DNA of 64,000 nt from a virus, in the IMG/VR virus record IMGVR_UViG_3300030090_005798, positions 1 through 64,000 of that record; one strand, written 5' to 3'. The position numbers and the translations under genes were made by a program. Of the stretch, positions 15,801 to 24,692 are shown piece by piece. Position 1 is the stretch's first letter. Each line of letters opens with the position of its first letter. A model generated the notes under the pieces. It saw nothing but the letters and a program-made list of their open reading frames with translations. It was not told the origin of the DNA and searched no databases.

Positions 15801-15810
15801 TTACACCTAT
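15801..15810 (-). promoter_or_regulatory. ATAGGTGTAA element
   Basis: Identical ten bases to the elements at 3602-3611 and 58417-58426. It overlaps the stop codon of the upstream 75-residue gene (15807-15809) and ends 10 bases before the next ATG. No separate Shine-Dalgarno sequence is seen apart from the AGGTG inside the element itself. Confidence 0.4.
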
Positions 15811-16034
15811 TCTCCAGTTTTTACCCTTTGGTTTTCAGCTTTAGCCGCTTCGACTTTTGCAGTTAATTCCTCAAAAGCGGAATTTTTCTCCTCATCAGAC
15901 ATTTTTTCTACATTTTCTTCGACCTCTTGGACCGCAAGATTATGCATTATATTGATAGCCTCTGCCAATGTGACGCGAGAAACCATCTCCGATGTGAGCA
16001 TTGCTTTTAGATTATTTATGTTTTCTTCTGTCAT
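15807..16034 (-). CDS. Hypothetical helical protein
   Basis: 75 residues, almost all predicted helix with heptad-like Glu/Lys pattern (VQEVEENVEKMSDEEKNSAF), which suggests a coiled coil. No signal sequence or membrane segment. It follows the 70-residue gene by 3 bases. Function unknown. Confidence 0.5.
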   Translation of the reverse strand: MTEENINNLKAMLTSEMVSRVTLAEAINIMHNLAVQEVEENVEKMSDEEKNSAFEELTAKVEAAKAENQRVKTGE

Positions 16035-16037
16035 GCT

Positions 16038-16250
16038 CTAGTCCTTTTCTTTACTTGCGTAAATTCTTATATCGGGCTGATTTGACCCTTTTTCTTTGAA
16101 AGAGTTTGGAAAACAGACAATTTTCACATCATTACCCTCTGAATCCTTGATAGATCCACTGTAGTAAGACTGTTTTTGACCGTCAACTCTCCAAAGCGCT
16201 CCTAATTCACGCTTCTTCCATTCATCGTTTTGTTTAGTGTTTTCACTCAT
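16038..16250 (-). CDS. Hypothetical small protein, DUF736-like by eye
   Basis: 70 residues with a beta-rich centre (ELGALWRVDGQKQSYYSGSI and VKIVCFPNSFKE, then IRIYASKEKD). The G-A-L-W start and the SGSI, IRIYAS strands loosely recall small phage proteins that bind or regulate DNA-processing enzymes, but the match is weak. It follows the 54-residue gene by 2 bases. Confidence 0.45.
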   Translation of the reverse strand: MSENTKQNDEWKKRELGALWRVDGQKQSYYSGSIKDSEGNDVKIVCFPNSFKEKGSNQPDIRIYASKEKD

Positions 16251-16252
16251 AA

Positions 16253-16417
16253 TTATTTATTGTTAAATCTACCTTCGACGCTTTTCCAAAATTCTTCTGC
16301 GCCCACAGCAAGATATCTCCCCTTCAGGTGTTTGTAAAGTTTTTTTTGAATGTGATTGGCATTTTTTTTATCGTATCCAATAAGTTGACGAATTTTCTTA
16401 GCGGCAGATCCACTCAT
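16253..16417 (-). CDS. Small basic protein downstream of the ClpA-like ATPase
   Basis: A 54-residue gene in the 160-base gap between two larger genes. It starts at an ATG that overlaps the ATPase stop (ATGA at 16417-16414) and ends with TAA at 16253-16255, two bases before the next start. The product is basic (SAAKKIRQLIGYDKKNANHI) with a helical N-terminus. The exact coupling on both sides supports it as real. No family recognised; DNA or RNA binding is possible from the charge. Confidence 0.6.
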   Translation of the reverse strand: MSGSAAKKIRQLIGYDKKNANHIQKKLYKHLKGRYLAVGAEEFWKSVEGRFNNK

Positions 16418-18756
16418 GCTTTATGATCAACCTTACTGACGTTTTTTTCAATAAAAAGTTTGATATTCTTTTCTCCTTTTAAAACACTATCAGAAACAAA
16501 GGGGGTTATCTCTGATAATATCTTTTTAGATAAGGCTTCTACTTTTATTTTTTCCTTAAGAATACTTTTAATTGTTTGATTAATATATTTAAAATCGAAA
16601 GTTAAATCAATATCATTGTCCTTTAACCTATTTTTTAATCTTTTTAATTTCATCCATAAAAGTCTCCTCAAGCCCTTCTCGTCAATCTCTTTAAGTGGAA
16701 AGCACTCGTCAACAAGTGAGAGTATGTCTGGGTGAATCATTAGGTTATCTCTGTCCGAAACTGCTCCCTGAAATCCCATAGCAGACTGGCTATTAGATAT
16801 ATCGCTTGTCAGGAATATTTTACAGTTTGTGAAATCTGCCATATCTCCGTTGCTCATCTGAAACTTACCATGCTTAAATATTTGATTGAAAAGCGGAATT
16901 GCAGAATTATCAACTTTGTGGAAATCATCTATGATGATCACGCTATTTGGAGATATTAGAACTTTTTCGCATATAGATGTATTGTTGCCCTGAGATGTCG
17001 CTATCTTATGTGGAGCAAAGGTATCTGCAAAGTGAACACCACTATAGGAGAGAACACTGACTCCATGTTTTTGCAAAGTATCTTTAAACAAGTCTAAAAA
17101 GTAAGATTTACCACTGAATCTTGAGCCACTTATAACATAGCACTCTGGAGCAGAGAAATTGTCAGTCTTTTTTATACCCAAGCTAGATAAAATAATTTTA
17201 TCTTTTAGTTTCTGCAAAAGCTCATCTTGACCTACAAGGGATTTGCTGACACAAGAAAAAACTTTCTCGACCATCTCTTGATCGTTTAAAGGGTTTGTCT
17301 TCTTTTTAAAGAAGTCTTTTAAATGGCATAGTTTTACCTCTGGAATTAAATCTGAAACACCTTCTGTCCATTTTTCTAGGCTTTCGTTTAATTTTTCTAA
17401 AAGTTTTGTGTGGTCTTTTTCAGGGTCTAGAGCCGCAGCCATTGTCTCTTCTTGCTGGCTTTTTATTGATGGCGTAACGTGCCAGAAATTTACTTTAGCC
17501 TGTGCTCCGCAGTGATCAATGATATCAATAGCTTTATCTGGGTAGAATTTATTAGGGATGTATTTTTCGCAGTAATCAATTATGTTTTCTAGAAACTCAT
17601 CAGTATATGTAATGGTATGAAAGTTTTCATAATAAGAAATTATTGTGGGTAAAATTTCTTCCATCTGAAATCTAGATGGCTCTCTAATTATAACGCGCTC
17701 AAACCTGCGATCTAAGGCGGTGTCTTTTTTAATTGTGTTTGTATATTCGTTAATCGTTGTGGCTCCTATACAACTTATTGTTCCTCTGGCAAGCTCTGGC
17801 TTAAGAATGTTAGAGGCTTCTAGAGAGTTGTTTGTTGCCCCTCCTGCACCAATTAAAGTATGAACCTCATCAATAAACAAAATTAAGTTACTATATTTTT
17901 TTGCTTCATTAACAAAGTCTTCTAGTCTTTTCTCAAACTGACCTCTGTATTCTGTCCCAGCAACCATGCTAGATAAACTCACAGAATAAATCACCTTGTT
18001 AGCTATAAGCTCAGGTGCGTCTCCAGCAACAATTTTACAAGCTAAACCCTCCACCAAGGAAGTTTTACCTGTTCCTGCTGGTCCAACAAGAAGCGCGTTA
18101 GGTTTTTTCTTTCTGCAAAGAATTGTAGCTACTTCATCAATTTTACCGTCGAAATCAACTATCTTGTCGAACTCGTTGTTTAACGCTTTTAAATTTAAGT
18201 TTTCTGCAAACTGAGAGAGTATCTCATTCTTGTCGAACATGTCGATCCAGTCTTCAGGGGTATCCACTCTCATTGAAGTAGTTACTCGATCTGGGTCAAA
18301 GTCTTTAACGACTAAAGAGCACTCTGTAACAAATCCTAGAAATACTTCATCCGAAGATTGATCTCCTTTTGGGAAAAGGTTTTTTACAACTTTAGGGGAA
18401 TGCTCATCATCAAAGAAAACCATTAAGATCACCTCTGGGGGTATGTAATCTAGGTTAAAGTTTTCTATAGAAAATTTCTCAGCCTCTTTTAAAAGTTTTC
18501 TAACATCTGTTTTTAGAATCTTTTTTGCGTATTTGTTCTTACGCTTTTTACTTAAAACAGTCCTAGACTCTTTTAATAAGTCCTTGGGGTCTACATTTAC
18601 TTTTTTAAATATAGATGAGCAAGACTGACTTAAGTCACTTAAAAAGCAGTGAAAAAATAGATCTACATCTGCCCCGTTTCTGTATAGAATATTAGAGAGT
18701 TCTTTTGTTTTTTCTATGACTCCCTCAATATGCGGTGTTAAAGGTAATTTAGGCAC
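16414..18756 (-). CDS. ClpA/ClpB-like double AAA+ ATPase without a partner protease
   Basis: 780 residues: an N-terminal helical domain (about 1-140), D1 with Walker A GPAGTGKT (225-232), Walker B LILFIDE (D296, E297) and a DRRFERV arginine finger, a linker, then D2 beginning at LVGQDELL (about 507) with Walker A GSRFSGKS (544-551). Walker B in D2 is IIIDDF, with Asp in place of the usual Glu, so D2 may hydrolyse poorly. Clp ATPases unfold proteins. No ClpP is visible, so it may use the host protease or act as a remodelling factor. GTG start with GGAGGTGAAGG. It overlaps the DnaE gene end by 8 bases, tying it to the replisome. Confidence 0.8.
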   Translation of the reverse strand: MPKLPLTPHIEGVIEKTKELSNILYRNGADVDLFFHCFLSDLSQSCSSIFKKVNVDPKDLLKESRTVLSKKRKNKYAKKILKTDVRKLLKEAEKFSIENFNLDYIPPEVILMVFFDDEHSPKVVKNLFPKGDQSSDEVFLGFVTECSLVVKDFDPDRVTTSMRVDTPEDWIDMFDKNEILSQFAENLNLKALNNEFDKIVDFDGKIDEVATILCRKKKPNALLVGPAGTGKTSLVEGLACKIVAGDAPELIANKVIYSVSLSSMVAGTEYRGQFEKRLEDFVNEAKKYSNLILFIDEVHTLIGAGGATNNSLEASNILKPELARGTISCIGATTINEYTNTIKKDTALDRRFERVIIREPSRFQMEEILPTIISYYENFHTITYTDEFLENIIDYCEKYIPNKFYPDKAIDIIDHCGAQAKVNFWHVTPSIKSQQEETMAAALDPEKDHTKLLEKLNESLEKWTEGVSDLIPEVKLCHLKDFFKKKTNPLNDQEMVEKVFSCVSKSLVGQDELLQKLKDKIILSSLGIKKTDNFSAPECYVISGSRFSGKSYFLDLFKDTLQKHGVSVLSYSGVHFADTFAPHKIATSQGNNTSICEKVLISPNSVIIIDDFHKVDNSAIPLFNQIFKHGKFQMSNGDMADFTNCKIFLTSDISNSQSAMGFQGAVSDRDNLMIHPDILSLVDECFPLKEIDEKGLRRLLWMKLKRLKNRLKDNDIDLTFDFKYINQTIKSILKEKIKVEALSKKILSEITPFVSDSVLKGEKNIKLFIEKNVSKVDHKA

Positions 18757-21310
18757 CCTTCACCTCCCTTAACTTCATGTATATATCTGTCTCCACTGGA
18801 TTTATGTGATCTACAAAAAATGTATCTCTGCTCTTTGATCCATTTAAAACTATAACTTTGTTTTTTGTTAACTTGTATCCGCTTCTTAAGAAGTCAGATA
18901 ATCTCTCTTCTCTAGCGTTGTCCATGAAAAGAAAGTTTTTAGTTGCTGTATTATCACAGATTGAAATCATCATGTATTTGTTACCATTCTGAGATGTCCT
19001 AGTAAAGAAATCTTTTACCTCGCCTACAACTTGGAAGTTTTGTCTGTCTACAAGATCCTCTACTTGCCTCAAGTCGATCAAAGACGAAAATCTATCCTGA
19101 AAGCATTCACGTAGGTTGTGTGAATAACTATAGCCAAGCAAAGAGCTTTCATATCTCCACTTAGCAAACATTTCATGCTTCCTGTTTTGACTATAGATTT
19201 TTTTATACTGATCAAATTTAGTTTTAAATGTTTTAAATCTCTTTTCAGACATGATTGGTCTATTGTCATCTCCAAGAGTTTGTTTCTCTATAACTTCTGA
19301 TATTGCCTTAAGTATGTCGAAGCCAAATCTCTCTCCAATCTTTACAAAGTTTCTCTTTTCTCTATCTGTTAGCAGGTTAAAGGCTTGAGCTTCTAGGACC
19401 ATGCGAGTTCTATTCGTTCTCGCATGATCCATAGTTCCAGCTTGTATAAGAGCCGCAAGCACAGATATGTTGATACCGCACTGTTTAGCTGCCAGAAAAA
19501 CCTCATACTTATTGTTAAATTCTATGCCTCTAAAGTCTATTAGGCTCTGTATTGATTTTAGAGAGATTCCTTTAATGCTATTCAATCCGTAGCGAATATT
19601 GTTGTTTTCAATTGTAAAATCAAAATCAGACTTATATAGGCAAGGAGGTAACATTTCCATGCCGAAATCTGGCAACTCTTCGTTTACCCCAGAAATTGTT
19701 TGTAAAGGTTCTGGATCAAACTCAGCGCACTCAAGAATAGAAAGAAAGAATTCTTGAGGATATTTGTGCTTTAAGTAAACTGTTTTAGCCGCGAGGTCGG
19801 CGTAGGCGAAACTGTGTGACTTATTGAAAGAGTAATGTGAGGCGGCGACTAATGAATTCCAGTAGAAGTCTGCTATCTCTTCACTAAGACCTCTAGATTC
19901 AGCAGCATTGTAAATTGTATCTTTCCACTTAGGCATTTCATCTACTTTTTTCTTGCCTACAATCCTTCTTAACACCTCTGCCTCTTCAAGCGTTAAGCCG
20001 AAAACTTTGTGAGCAATTTGCATTAGTTGCTCTTGATATAGGATCACATTTTTAGACCAAGACAATATCGAGTCTAACTCTGGATTTAAGTTTAACTCAG
20101 ATGGAAATTCTTTTTGTGTTTTATAAACAGAAACAAATTCAAGTGCTGCGGGGCGAGCTAAAGCAACAACATCAGAAAGCTCATTTATATCTTTTGGTTT
20201 TATCTCTCTGCAAACTTTAAAGTTTGTCTCAGCGGAGATCTGAAACAAGCCCATAGGATGTTTGAAATCTTGCAATATCTCATAGATCATCTCGTTATTG
20301 GCATCTATGTCCTCTATGTTTATGCCAACTTTTTCACAAGTTTTGTGAGCGATTGTTAGGGTTCTTAAACCAAGGATGTCGAACTTGACCATGAGGTCTG
20401 CAACGTCATTCATGTCATAACCTGTAACTAAATCTCCATCTTTTGTTTTTTGCAGTGGGACAATATTCTCAATGCTTTCTGAGCAAATCGCGATCCCTGA
20501 TGGGTGAACTCCAGTATTCTTCGGTAAGTTTTCTATTTTTAATGCATTTTTAAATGTCTTCTTGTGATTTTTAACCCACTTTTTGAATTTATCTGCCTCT
20601 TCTCTAGCTTGGCTCAAAGGGAAAACAACCCCATGTAATTTCGGGATCATATCGGAGACTTGGTTAGCCTCATCTTCCTTAGCCTCATCAAAGTATTTTG
20701 TTGCCTCTCTAATGCAAAGTTTTGAACTAAAGGTATTGAATGTTAGAATCTTAGCAGTTCTACCTTCATGCTTTCTCTCGATATATTGTATGACCTTATA
20801 TCGCTGATCATAAGATATATCTGAATCAACATCTGGCAACAAACTGCCGACAAGAAACTCTTTACCTCTTTTGTCGGTGACTTTTTTGGCTCTTGATTTA
20901 GACACAAATCTCTCAAAGAATAAATCGTGAGGGATTGGGTCAATATTAGTTACTCCGAGCAAATATAAAACAAGAGAGCCAGCAGCAGAGCCACGGCCAG
21001 CACCAGTTGGAATATTATTGTCATGACAAAAATTTAAAACGTCCCAGTTGAGTAAGATGTAATCTGTGAACCCAAGTTCTTCAAATGTCTCAAGCTCTTG
21101 CTTTGCTCTTTTATAATAGACCTCTTTATTTTCATATTTTGTAATGCCTTTATCTCTCAATCCCTTTCTAGCAAGCTCATACAAAATATCTTTAGTGGAG
21201 CTATCAGGCCCAAGCCCAATTTCCTCTAATTTATTTATGTCAACGATTGTTTTAGGGAGATCTACTCCCGCAGGTTCACAATCGTCGTATGGTGTAAAAT
21301 CTTCAAACAT
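18749..21310 (-). CDS. dnaE: C-family DNA polymerase catalytic core, PHP domain missing (DnaE-like)
   Basis: 853 residues beginning at the point where full-length DnaE proteins leave the PHP domain. Motif GAGRGSAAGSL (about 103-113), catalytic Asp 160 and 162 in PDVDSD, the third Asp 311 in KFDILGL, a helix-hairpin-helix region and a C-terminal OB-fold (about 750-820) follow in the usual order. Spacing D162-D311 is about as in E. coli DnaE (403-555). The N-terminal PHP-like part is a separate gene (21911-22609), and a DnaQ-type exonuclease gene lies between. No sliding-clamp gene is seen in the window. Starts as TAATG on the exonuclease stop. Confidence 0.9.
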   Translation of the reverse strand: MFEDFTPYDDCEPAGVDLPKTIVDINKLEEIGLGPDSSTKDILYELARKGLRDKGITKYENKEVYYKRAKQELETFEELGFTDYILLNWDVLNFCHDNNIPTGAGRGSAAGSLVLYLLGVTNIDPIPHDLFFERFVSKSRAKKVTDKRGKEFLVGSLLPDVDSDISYDQRYKVIQYIERKHEGRTAKILTFNTFSSKLCIREATKYFDEAKEDEANQVSDMIPKLHGVVFPLSQAREEADKFKKWVKNHKKTFKNALKIENLPKNTGVHPSGIAICSESIENIVPLQKTKDGDLVTGYDMNDVADLMVKFDILGLRTLTIAHKTCEKVGINIEDIDANNEMIYEILQDFKHPMGLFQISAETNFKVCREIKPKDINELSDVVALARPAALEFVSVYKTQKEFPSELNLNPELDSILSWSKNVILYQEQLMQIAHKVFGLTLEEAEVLRRIVGKKKVDEMPKWKDTIYNAAESRGLSEEIADFYWNSLVAASHYSFNKSHSFAYADLAAKTVYLKHKYPQEFFLSILECAEFDPEPLQTISGVNEELPDFGMEMLPPCLYKSDFDFTIENNNIRYGLNSIKGISLKSIQSLIDFRGIEFNNKYEVFLAAKQCGINISVLAALIQAGTMDHARTNRTRMVLEAQAFNLLTDREKRNFVKIGERFGFDILKAISEVIEKQTLGDDNRPIMSEKRFKTFKTKFDQYKKIYSQNRKHEMFAKWRYESSLLGYSYSHNLRECFQDRFSSLIDLRQVEDLVDRQNFQVVGEVKDFFTRTSQNGNKYMMISICDNTATKNFLFMDNAREERLSDFLRSGYKLTKNKVIVLNGSKSRDTFFVDHINPVETDIYMKLREVKGA

Positions 21311-21924
21311 TACAAGTCCATGTGTTTCTTAAGTTTTAAGAAAACTTTATAGCACATCTTGATGTCGTATAATGCATCGTGGAGTTTTTCTTCCTCAAAA
21401 TCTATATCAAAAAACTTTAATAGCTGATTTTGTGACACCTTTGCCTTTAGGGTTCTGTCGTTTATTATTTTATACTGCCAGCTTAACAAATCACCTCTGG
21501 GTTTATCTAGCTCTTCCCTATATGCCTTTGCTAAAGCTCTTGTATCATATATTCTTGGCAAATAAGAGTAATCTGGCTCTTGTCCAAGCATCCTTTGTAA
21601 ATGAGATACCATGTAAACATCAAACCCAAGTAGGTTTTGCCCCACTACAATATATTTTGGGTCAAATAAATATTTCTCAAACTTTGACCAAACAGAAATA
21701 AGAGATTCCGCTTTAGAGTTATATTTATCCCAATCAAAGCCCGTTAGCTTTCTAACAACCTCTGGTATATTTAACTCTTTATGTTTTATAAACTTATCGT
21801 GTGTTTCTAACACTTTGTTTCCTTGACAAATTATCCAAGATAACTGCCAAGTTTTAGAAGAGTGTAAATTTAAACCCTCCGTCTCTGTATCGAATACTAA
21901 ATATTTTTGATTACTTGGCAACAT
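21310..21924 (-). CDS. dnaQ: DnaQ-type 3'-5' proofreading exonuclease
   Basis: 204 residues with the DEDDh fold: LVFDTETEGLN supplies Asp12 and Glu14, an NLLGFDVYM strand holds the second Asp, and HDALYD (His182, Asp187) is the ExoIII motif. This is the proofreading subunit of a C-family polymerase. It lies between the two halves of the split polymerase and overlaps both neighbours (14 bases with the PHP-like gene, one with DnaE), so the three are made together. A clamp-binding motif was not found by eye. Confidence 0.85.
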   Translation of the reverse strand: MLPSNQKYLVFDTETEGLNLHSSKTWQLSWIICQGNKVLETHDKFIKHKELNIPEVVRKLTGFDWDKYNSKAESLISVWSKFEKYLFDPKYIVVGQNLLGFDVYMVSHLQRMLGQEPDYSYLPRIYDTRALAKAYREELDKPRGDLLSWQYKIINDRTLKAKVSQNQLLKFFDIDFEEEKLHDALYDIKMCYKVFLKLKKHMDL

Positions 21925-22609
21925 TTTCTAAAAAAGATTCATAGCTAAACTCATCAGAACAGAAATCGTTTAGTCTTGGGTTACTGTATGTTGGAACTCT
22001 GCCCTGTTTCCTGTTGCATATGGCTTTATACATTTGGAAAGCTTCAAAATCCTCTTTATTTCTATAATAGATGCTTTTTGCTTTTTCTGTTTTTACATTC
22101 AGCTTTTTGAGAGCGTTACTGATTTGGAAATCAAAAGGATGATTATTAGATTCCTCTATGTAAAAGTGATCATACTTGTCTAGCCAAAGATCACACATGC
22201 CAAAATGAAAAATATTGTTGAATACATAAGAGTCATAAAACGGCACTCCAATACTGATGTCATCAAGCTCTCCCTCGCCCAGATCTGACATGTTTAAATA
22301 TTCTCCTACGCTTGTAAAGCATTTAGTATAAAGGTTTCTAGCAACAGCTACGCCTTTGTTGTTTTTAGGGAAGAAAATTAGTTTACTGGGCTTTTCGGTA
22401 ATACTTGAATGAACAACAGGCAACTTAACTCCATAGACCATAGGAACTTCTATGTGAAGAAATGCTTTATTTATTACCCTGAATCCGTAGAAATTATCTT
22501 CTACTAAAATCATCTTCTTAACATCACCGCTTTGTGCAATGTCTACTAAATCCTCAACCCTCAGAAGGGATCGTCCTATGCTGAAGGTGCTTTTAAATAA
22601 TGGTATCAC
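21911..22609 (-). CDS. Separate degenerate PHP domain of the DNA polymerase
   Basis: 232 residues. The order of strands and loops matches the N-terminal PHP domain of DnaE: a first strand LFKSTFSIGRSLL, EDLVDIAQSGDVKKMILVEDN (canonical ...LALTDHGN), FRVINKAFLHIEVPMVYGVKLPV (canonical KPIIGCEV) and a later RNLYTKCFTS. The His, Asp and Glu residues that bind metal in active PHP domains are mostly replaced, so it is probably structural. It would dock on the 853-residue core. GTG start directly on an AGGAG sequence, so the exact start is uncertain. The homology is read by eye and is the weakest link in the split-polymerase reading. Confidence 0.55.
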   Translation of the reverse strand: MIPLFKSTFSIGRSLLRVEDLVDIAQSGDVKKMILVEDNFYGFRVINKAFLHIEVPMVYGVKLPVVHSSITEKPSKLIFFPKNNKGVAVARNLYTKCFTSVGEYLNMSDLGEGELDDISIGVPFYDSYVFNNIFHFGMCDLWLDKYDHFYIEESNNHPFDFQISNALKKLNVKTEKAKSIYYRNKEDFEAFQMYKAICNRKQGRVPTYSNPRLNDFCSDEFSYESFLENVAK

Positions 22610-22618
22610 TCCTGTATG

Positions 22619-23659
22619 TTACAGAAGCTCCATTGGTTTGTCAAAGGAAAAAGCAGGGCATCCGTCATATTTAACTTTTTCTATCGTCAAATCTTTTGTC
22701 TTTTTTTCTTTGAGATCTTTTTTTAAGTCGGCAGATGCGACCCTCACTCCATCCTTGTCTACTAAAGTGTAAAACTCTCTAGGAAATTTAAATGGACAAT
22801 GCCACATGGGAGTCCCGTCTTTTTTGAGTTGGCCAGCATACTCTGCTCTACCACAAACAACTCTGCCAGCAAAGCCATCGTCTCTACCTAAATAGCCCTT
22901 ATCGTAAGCTAAATTTTTAGAGGCGGCAACTTCATTAAAATTATTAATAATTTGTTGAACTTCTGTCAAAAAATATTCAAAGCCTTCTAACTCGTCTTCG
23001 TCTAATGGCTCCATTTCACAACACCCATCGTTATTGCAATCAAACTTAACAAACAAAAACTCCATCTTTCTTTTTAAGAACTCTGGATATAAGTGTTTTA
23101 CCGCCAAACAATACATTAAATTCTGCATGTTGTCGGTATACTCCTTTCCAGAAAAAATTTGTTTTGATGTTTTAAAATCTCTAATAAGGGCAGTCTTCTT
23201 TCTCTTAAATAAAAAAAGCTTATCAATAAAGCCTAGTATGCGGTAGTTTTTACCCTGTTCGTTTACAGATATATCAAAATCCTTTTCACTGATAGAGTTG
23301 GTTGGCTTCCCGTCCTTGTCCCCAAAAAAATCGTAATTAAGACCCTCTACTGTCATTTGGTTTATCAGGTCCATATTCTCAAAATCATCTATATTATGTT
23401 TTTTAGCATATGCTTCTATCATCCTTTTGACTGGAGGTGAGGCAAAGGCGTTTTGAGTTTTAATTATGCGGGTATAATGTTTTTTATGCTTAGGATTTCC
23501 CAAATTTTCAAAAACAGCGTGACATATCGTTCCACGTAAACTCCCCTCGTTAGCTTTATCTGGGAGCTTTAAGTGGTATTTGCACCAATACTGCCAAGAA
23601 CACATTTGTAGCGTCTTTATGCGTGATGCAGATAGAGGCTTGTTCTCAGAAGTCGTCAT
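22619..23659 (-). CDS. RecB/Cas4-like PD-(D/E)XK nuclease
   Basis: 346 residues. LSASRIKTLQMCSWQYW is the N-terminal entry motif of the PDDEXK_1 family. GTICHAVFE is motif I, GFIDKLFLF supplies the Asp, IRDFKTSKQ is the D-x-K core, and QNLMYCLAV is the QxxxY motif. Four Cys (one near residue 19, others in CNNDGCCE) could make a partial iron-sulfur site, but the pattern is not that of Cas4. Such nucleases resect or degrade DNA ends. It overlaps the primase gene by 14 bases in the replication operon. Confidence 0.75.
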   Translation of the reverse strand: MTTSENKPLSASRIKTLQMCSWQYWCKYHLKLPDKANEGSLRGTICHAVFENLGNPKHKKHYTRIIKTQNAFASPPVKRMIEAYAKKHNIDDFENMDLINQMTVEGLNYDFFGDKDGKPTNSISEKDFDISVNEQGKNYRILGFIDKLFLFKRKKTALIRDFKTSKQIFSGKEYTDNMQNLMYCLAVKHLYPEFLKRKMEFLFVKFDCNNDGCCEMEPLDEDELEGFEYFLTEVQQIINNFNEVAASKNLAYDKGYLGRDDGFAGRVVCGRAEYAGQLKKDGTPMWHCPFKFPREFYTLVDKDGVRVASADLKKDLKEKKTKDLTIEKVKYDGCPAFSFDKPMELL

Positions 23660-24692
23660 AATGAAATGAGTTTTTCTTTACAAGCTTTGCAAAAGAAGAA
23701 GAAAAACTTTTATTTACACCTCGTTGATTCATATCTTTAGCAATCTTTATCACTTTAGACATGGATTCTTGATGTTGTATATTATAGCAATCTGAAGCGT
23801 ATTTTTCTATTTGATCTTTAGACATTTCCCCAAAGTCATTCTCTTCAGGAGGAATAAAGTATATTTTGTCAAAATCAATCGACTCAACCAATTTAAAAAT
23901 AGATTTAATTGCTCCTTCAAACCCTCTGTTGACGGAAGATGTGTGATCGTTATTGAAAGATACAAAAACTTTTTTTATAGGCAATAAAGATAACCTTGCT
24001 ATAAATTTTGGAGAAATGTTCAAGCCAAAAGAAACAAGAACATTTTTTATGCCATTGTTATATAAAGACAAACAGTCTCCTACAGATTCCACAATGTGAA
24101 CTGCTTCTTTTTCTTCTATAGCTTTTTGGACTTTAGTAATATTGTAATATGGGAAAAACCAACCTGATGACTTCCCCATATGTAACCACTTTGGTCTATC
24201 ATCGTTAGTAACCTTTCTGCCAGAAAATCCATGTATCCTGCCGTCTTTTCTGAAAATTGGAAATATTACCCTTTGATACATTTTGCCAGACATGGCTAAT
24301 CCACACTTAAAGTCCTCAAGGGTTTCTTTACTAATGTCTTTTTCTAGGTAAAAATCATGATGAGGTAAAAGCTTTGTCAGAACTTTAGGAGAGTATGTCT
24401 TCTCTTCTTTCAATAGGTGTTTTTGTTTTATTCTTGCTCCTATATTTACACCGTTATCCTTTAAATAATGCTTTACTGCATTAGGGTCTTTTGTGTTTAG
24501 AGTTTTTTGGAGTAGAGCCTCGAAAGGCATAAACTGAGAGTCCTCTACATAGTCTTTCCAGACTCCAGTATCTTTATAAATTTGAAGGGCTGTTGAGTTG
24601 TCGCCAGATCTATATACTGCATTTGTTCTCCAGTATGATCCGTGATCCTTGAGGCGATACCCAAGGTTTTCTAGAACCTCTTTGTAATTCAT
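23646..24692 (-). CDS. DnaG-type primase with a modified TOPRIM motif
   Basis: 348 residues. After an N-terminal zinc-finger-sized region without the usual Cys ligands come the DnaG core strand RVIFPIFRKDGRIHGFSGR and the TOPRIM domain: VHIVESVGDCLSLYNNGI holds the catalytic Glu (202), then LVSFG. The later TOPRIM Asp motif, DxD in DnaG, reads NND here (residues 247-249), so the first Asp is Asn. A helicase-binding C-terminal domain is short. The gene abuts dnaB (one-base overlap), the usual partner. Function as primase is likely, with reduced metal ligands. Confidence 0.75.
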   Translation of the reverse strand: MNYKEVLENLGYRLKDHGSYWRTNAVYRSGDNSTALQIYKDTGVWKDYVEDSQFMPFEALLQKTLNTKDPNAVKHYLKDNGVNIGARIKQKHLLKEEKTYSPKVLTKLLPHHDFYLEKDISKETLEDFKCGLAMSGKMYQRVIFPIFRKDGRIHGFSGRKVTNDDRPKWLHMGKSSGWFFPYYNITKVQKAIEEKEAVHIVESVGDCLSLYNNGIKNVLVSFGLNISPKFIARLSLLPIKKVFVSFNNDHTSSVNRGFEGAIKSIFKLVESIDFDKIYFIPPEENDFGEMSKDQIEKYASDCYNIQHQESMSKVIKIAKDMNQRGVNKSFSSSFAKLVKKNSFHYDDF

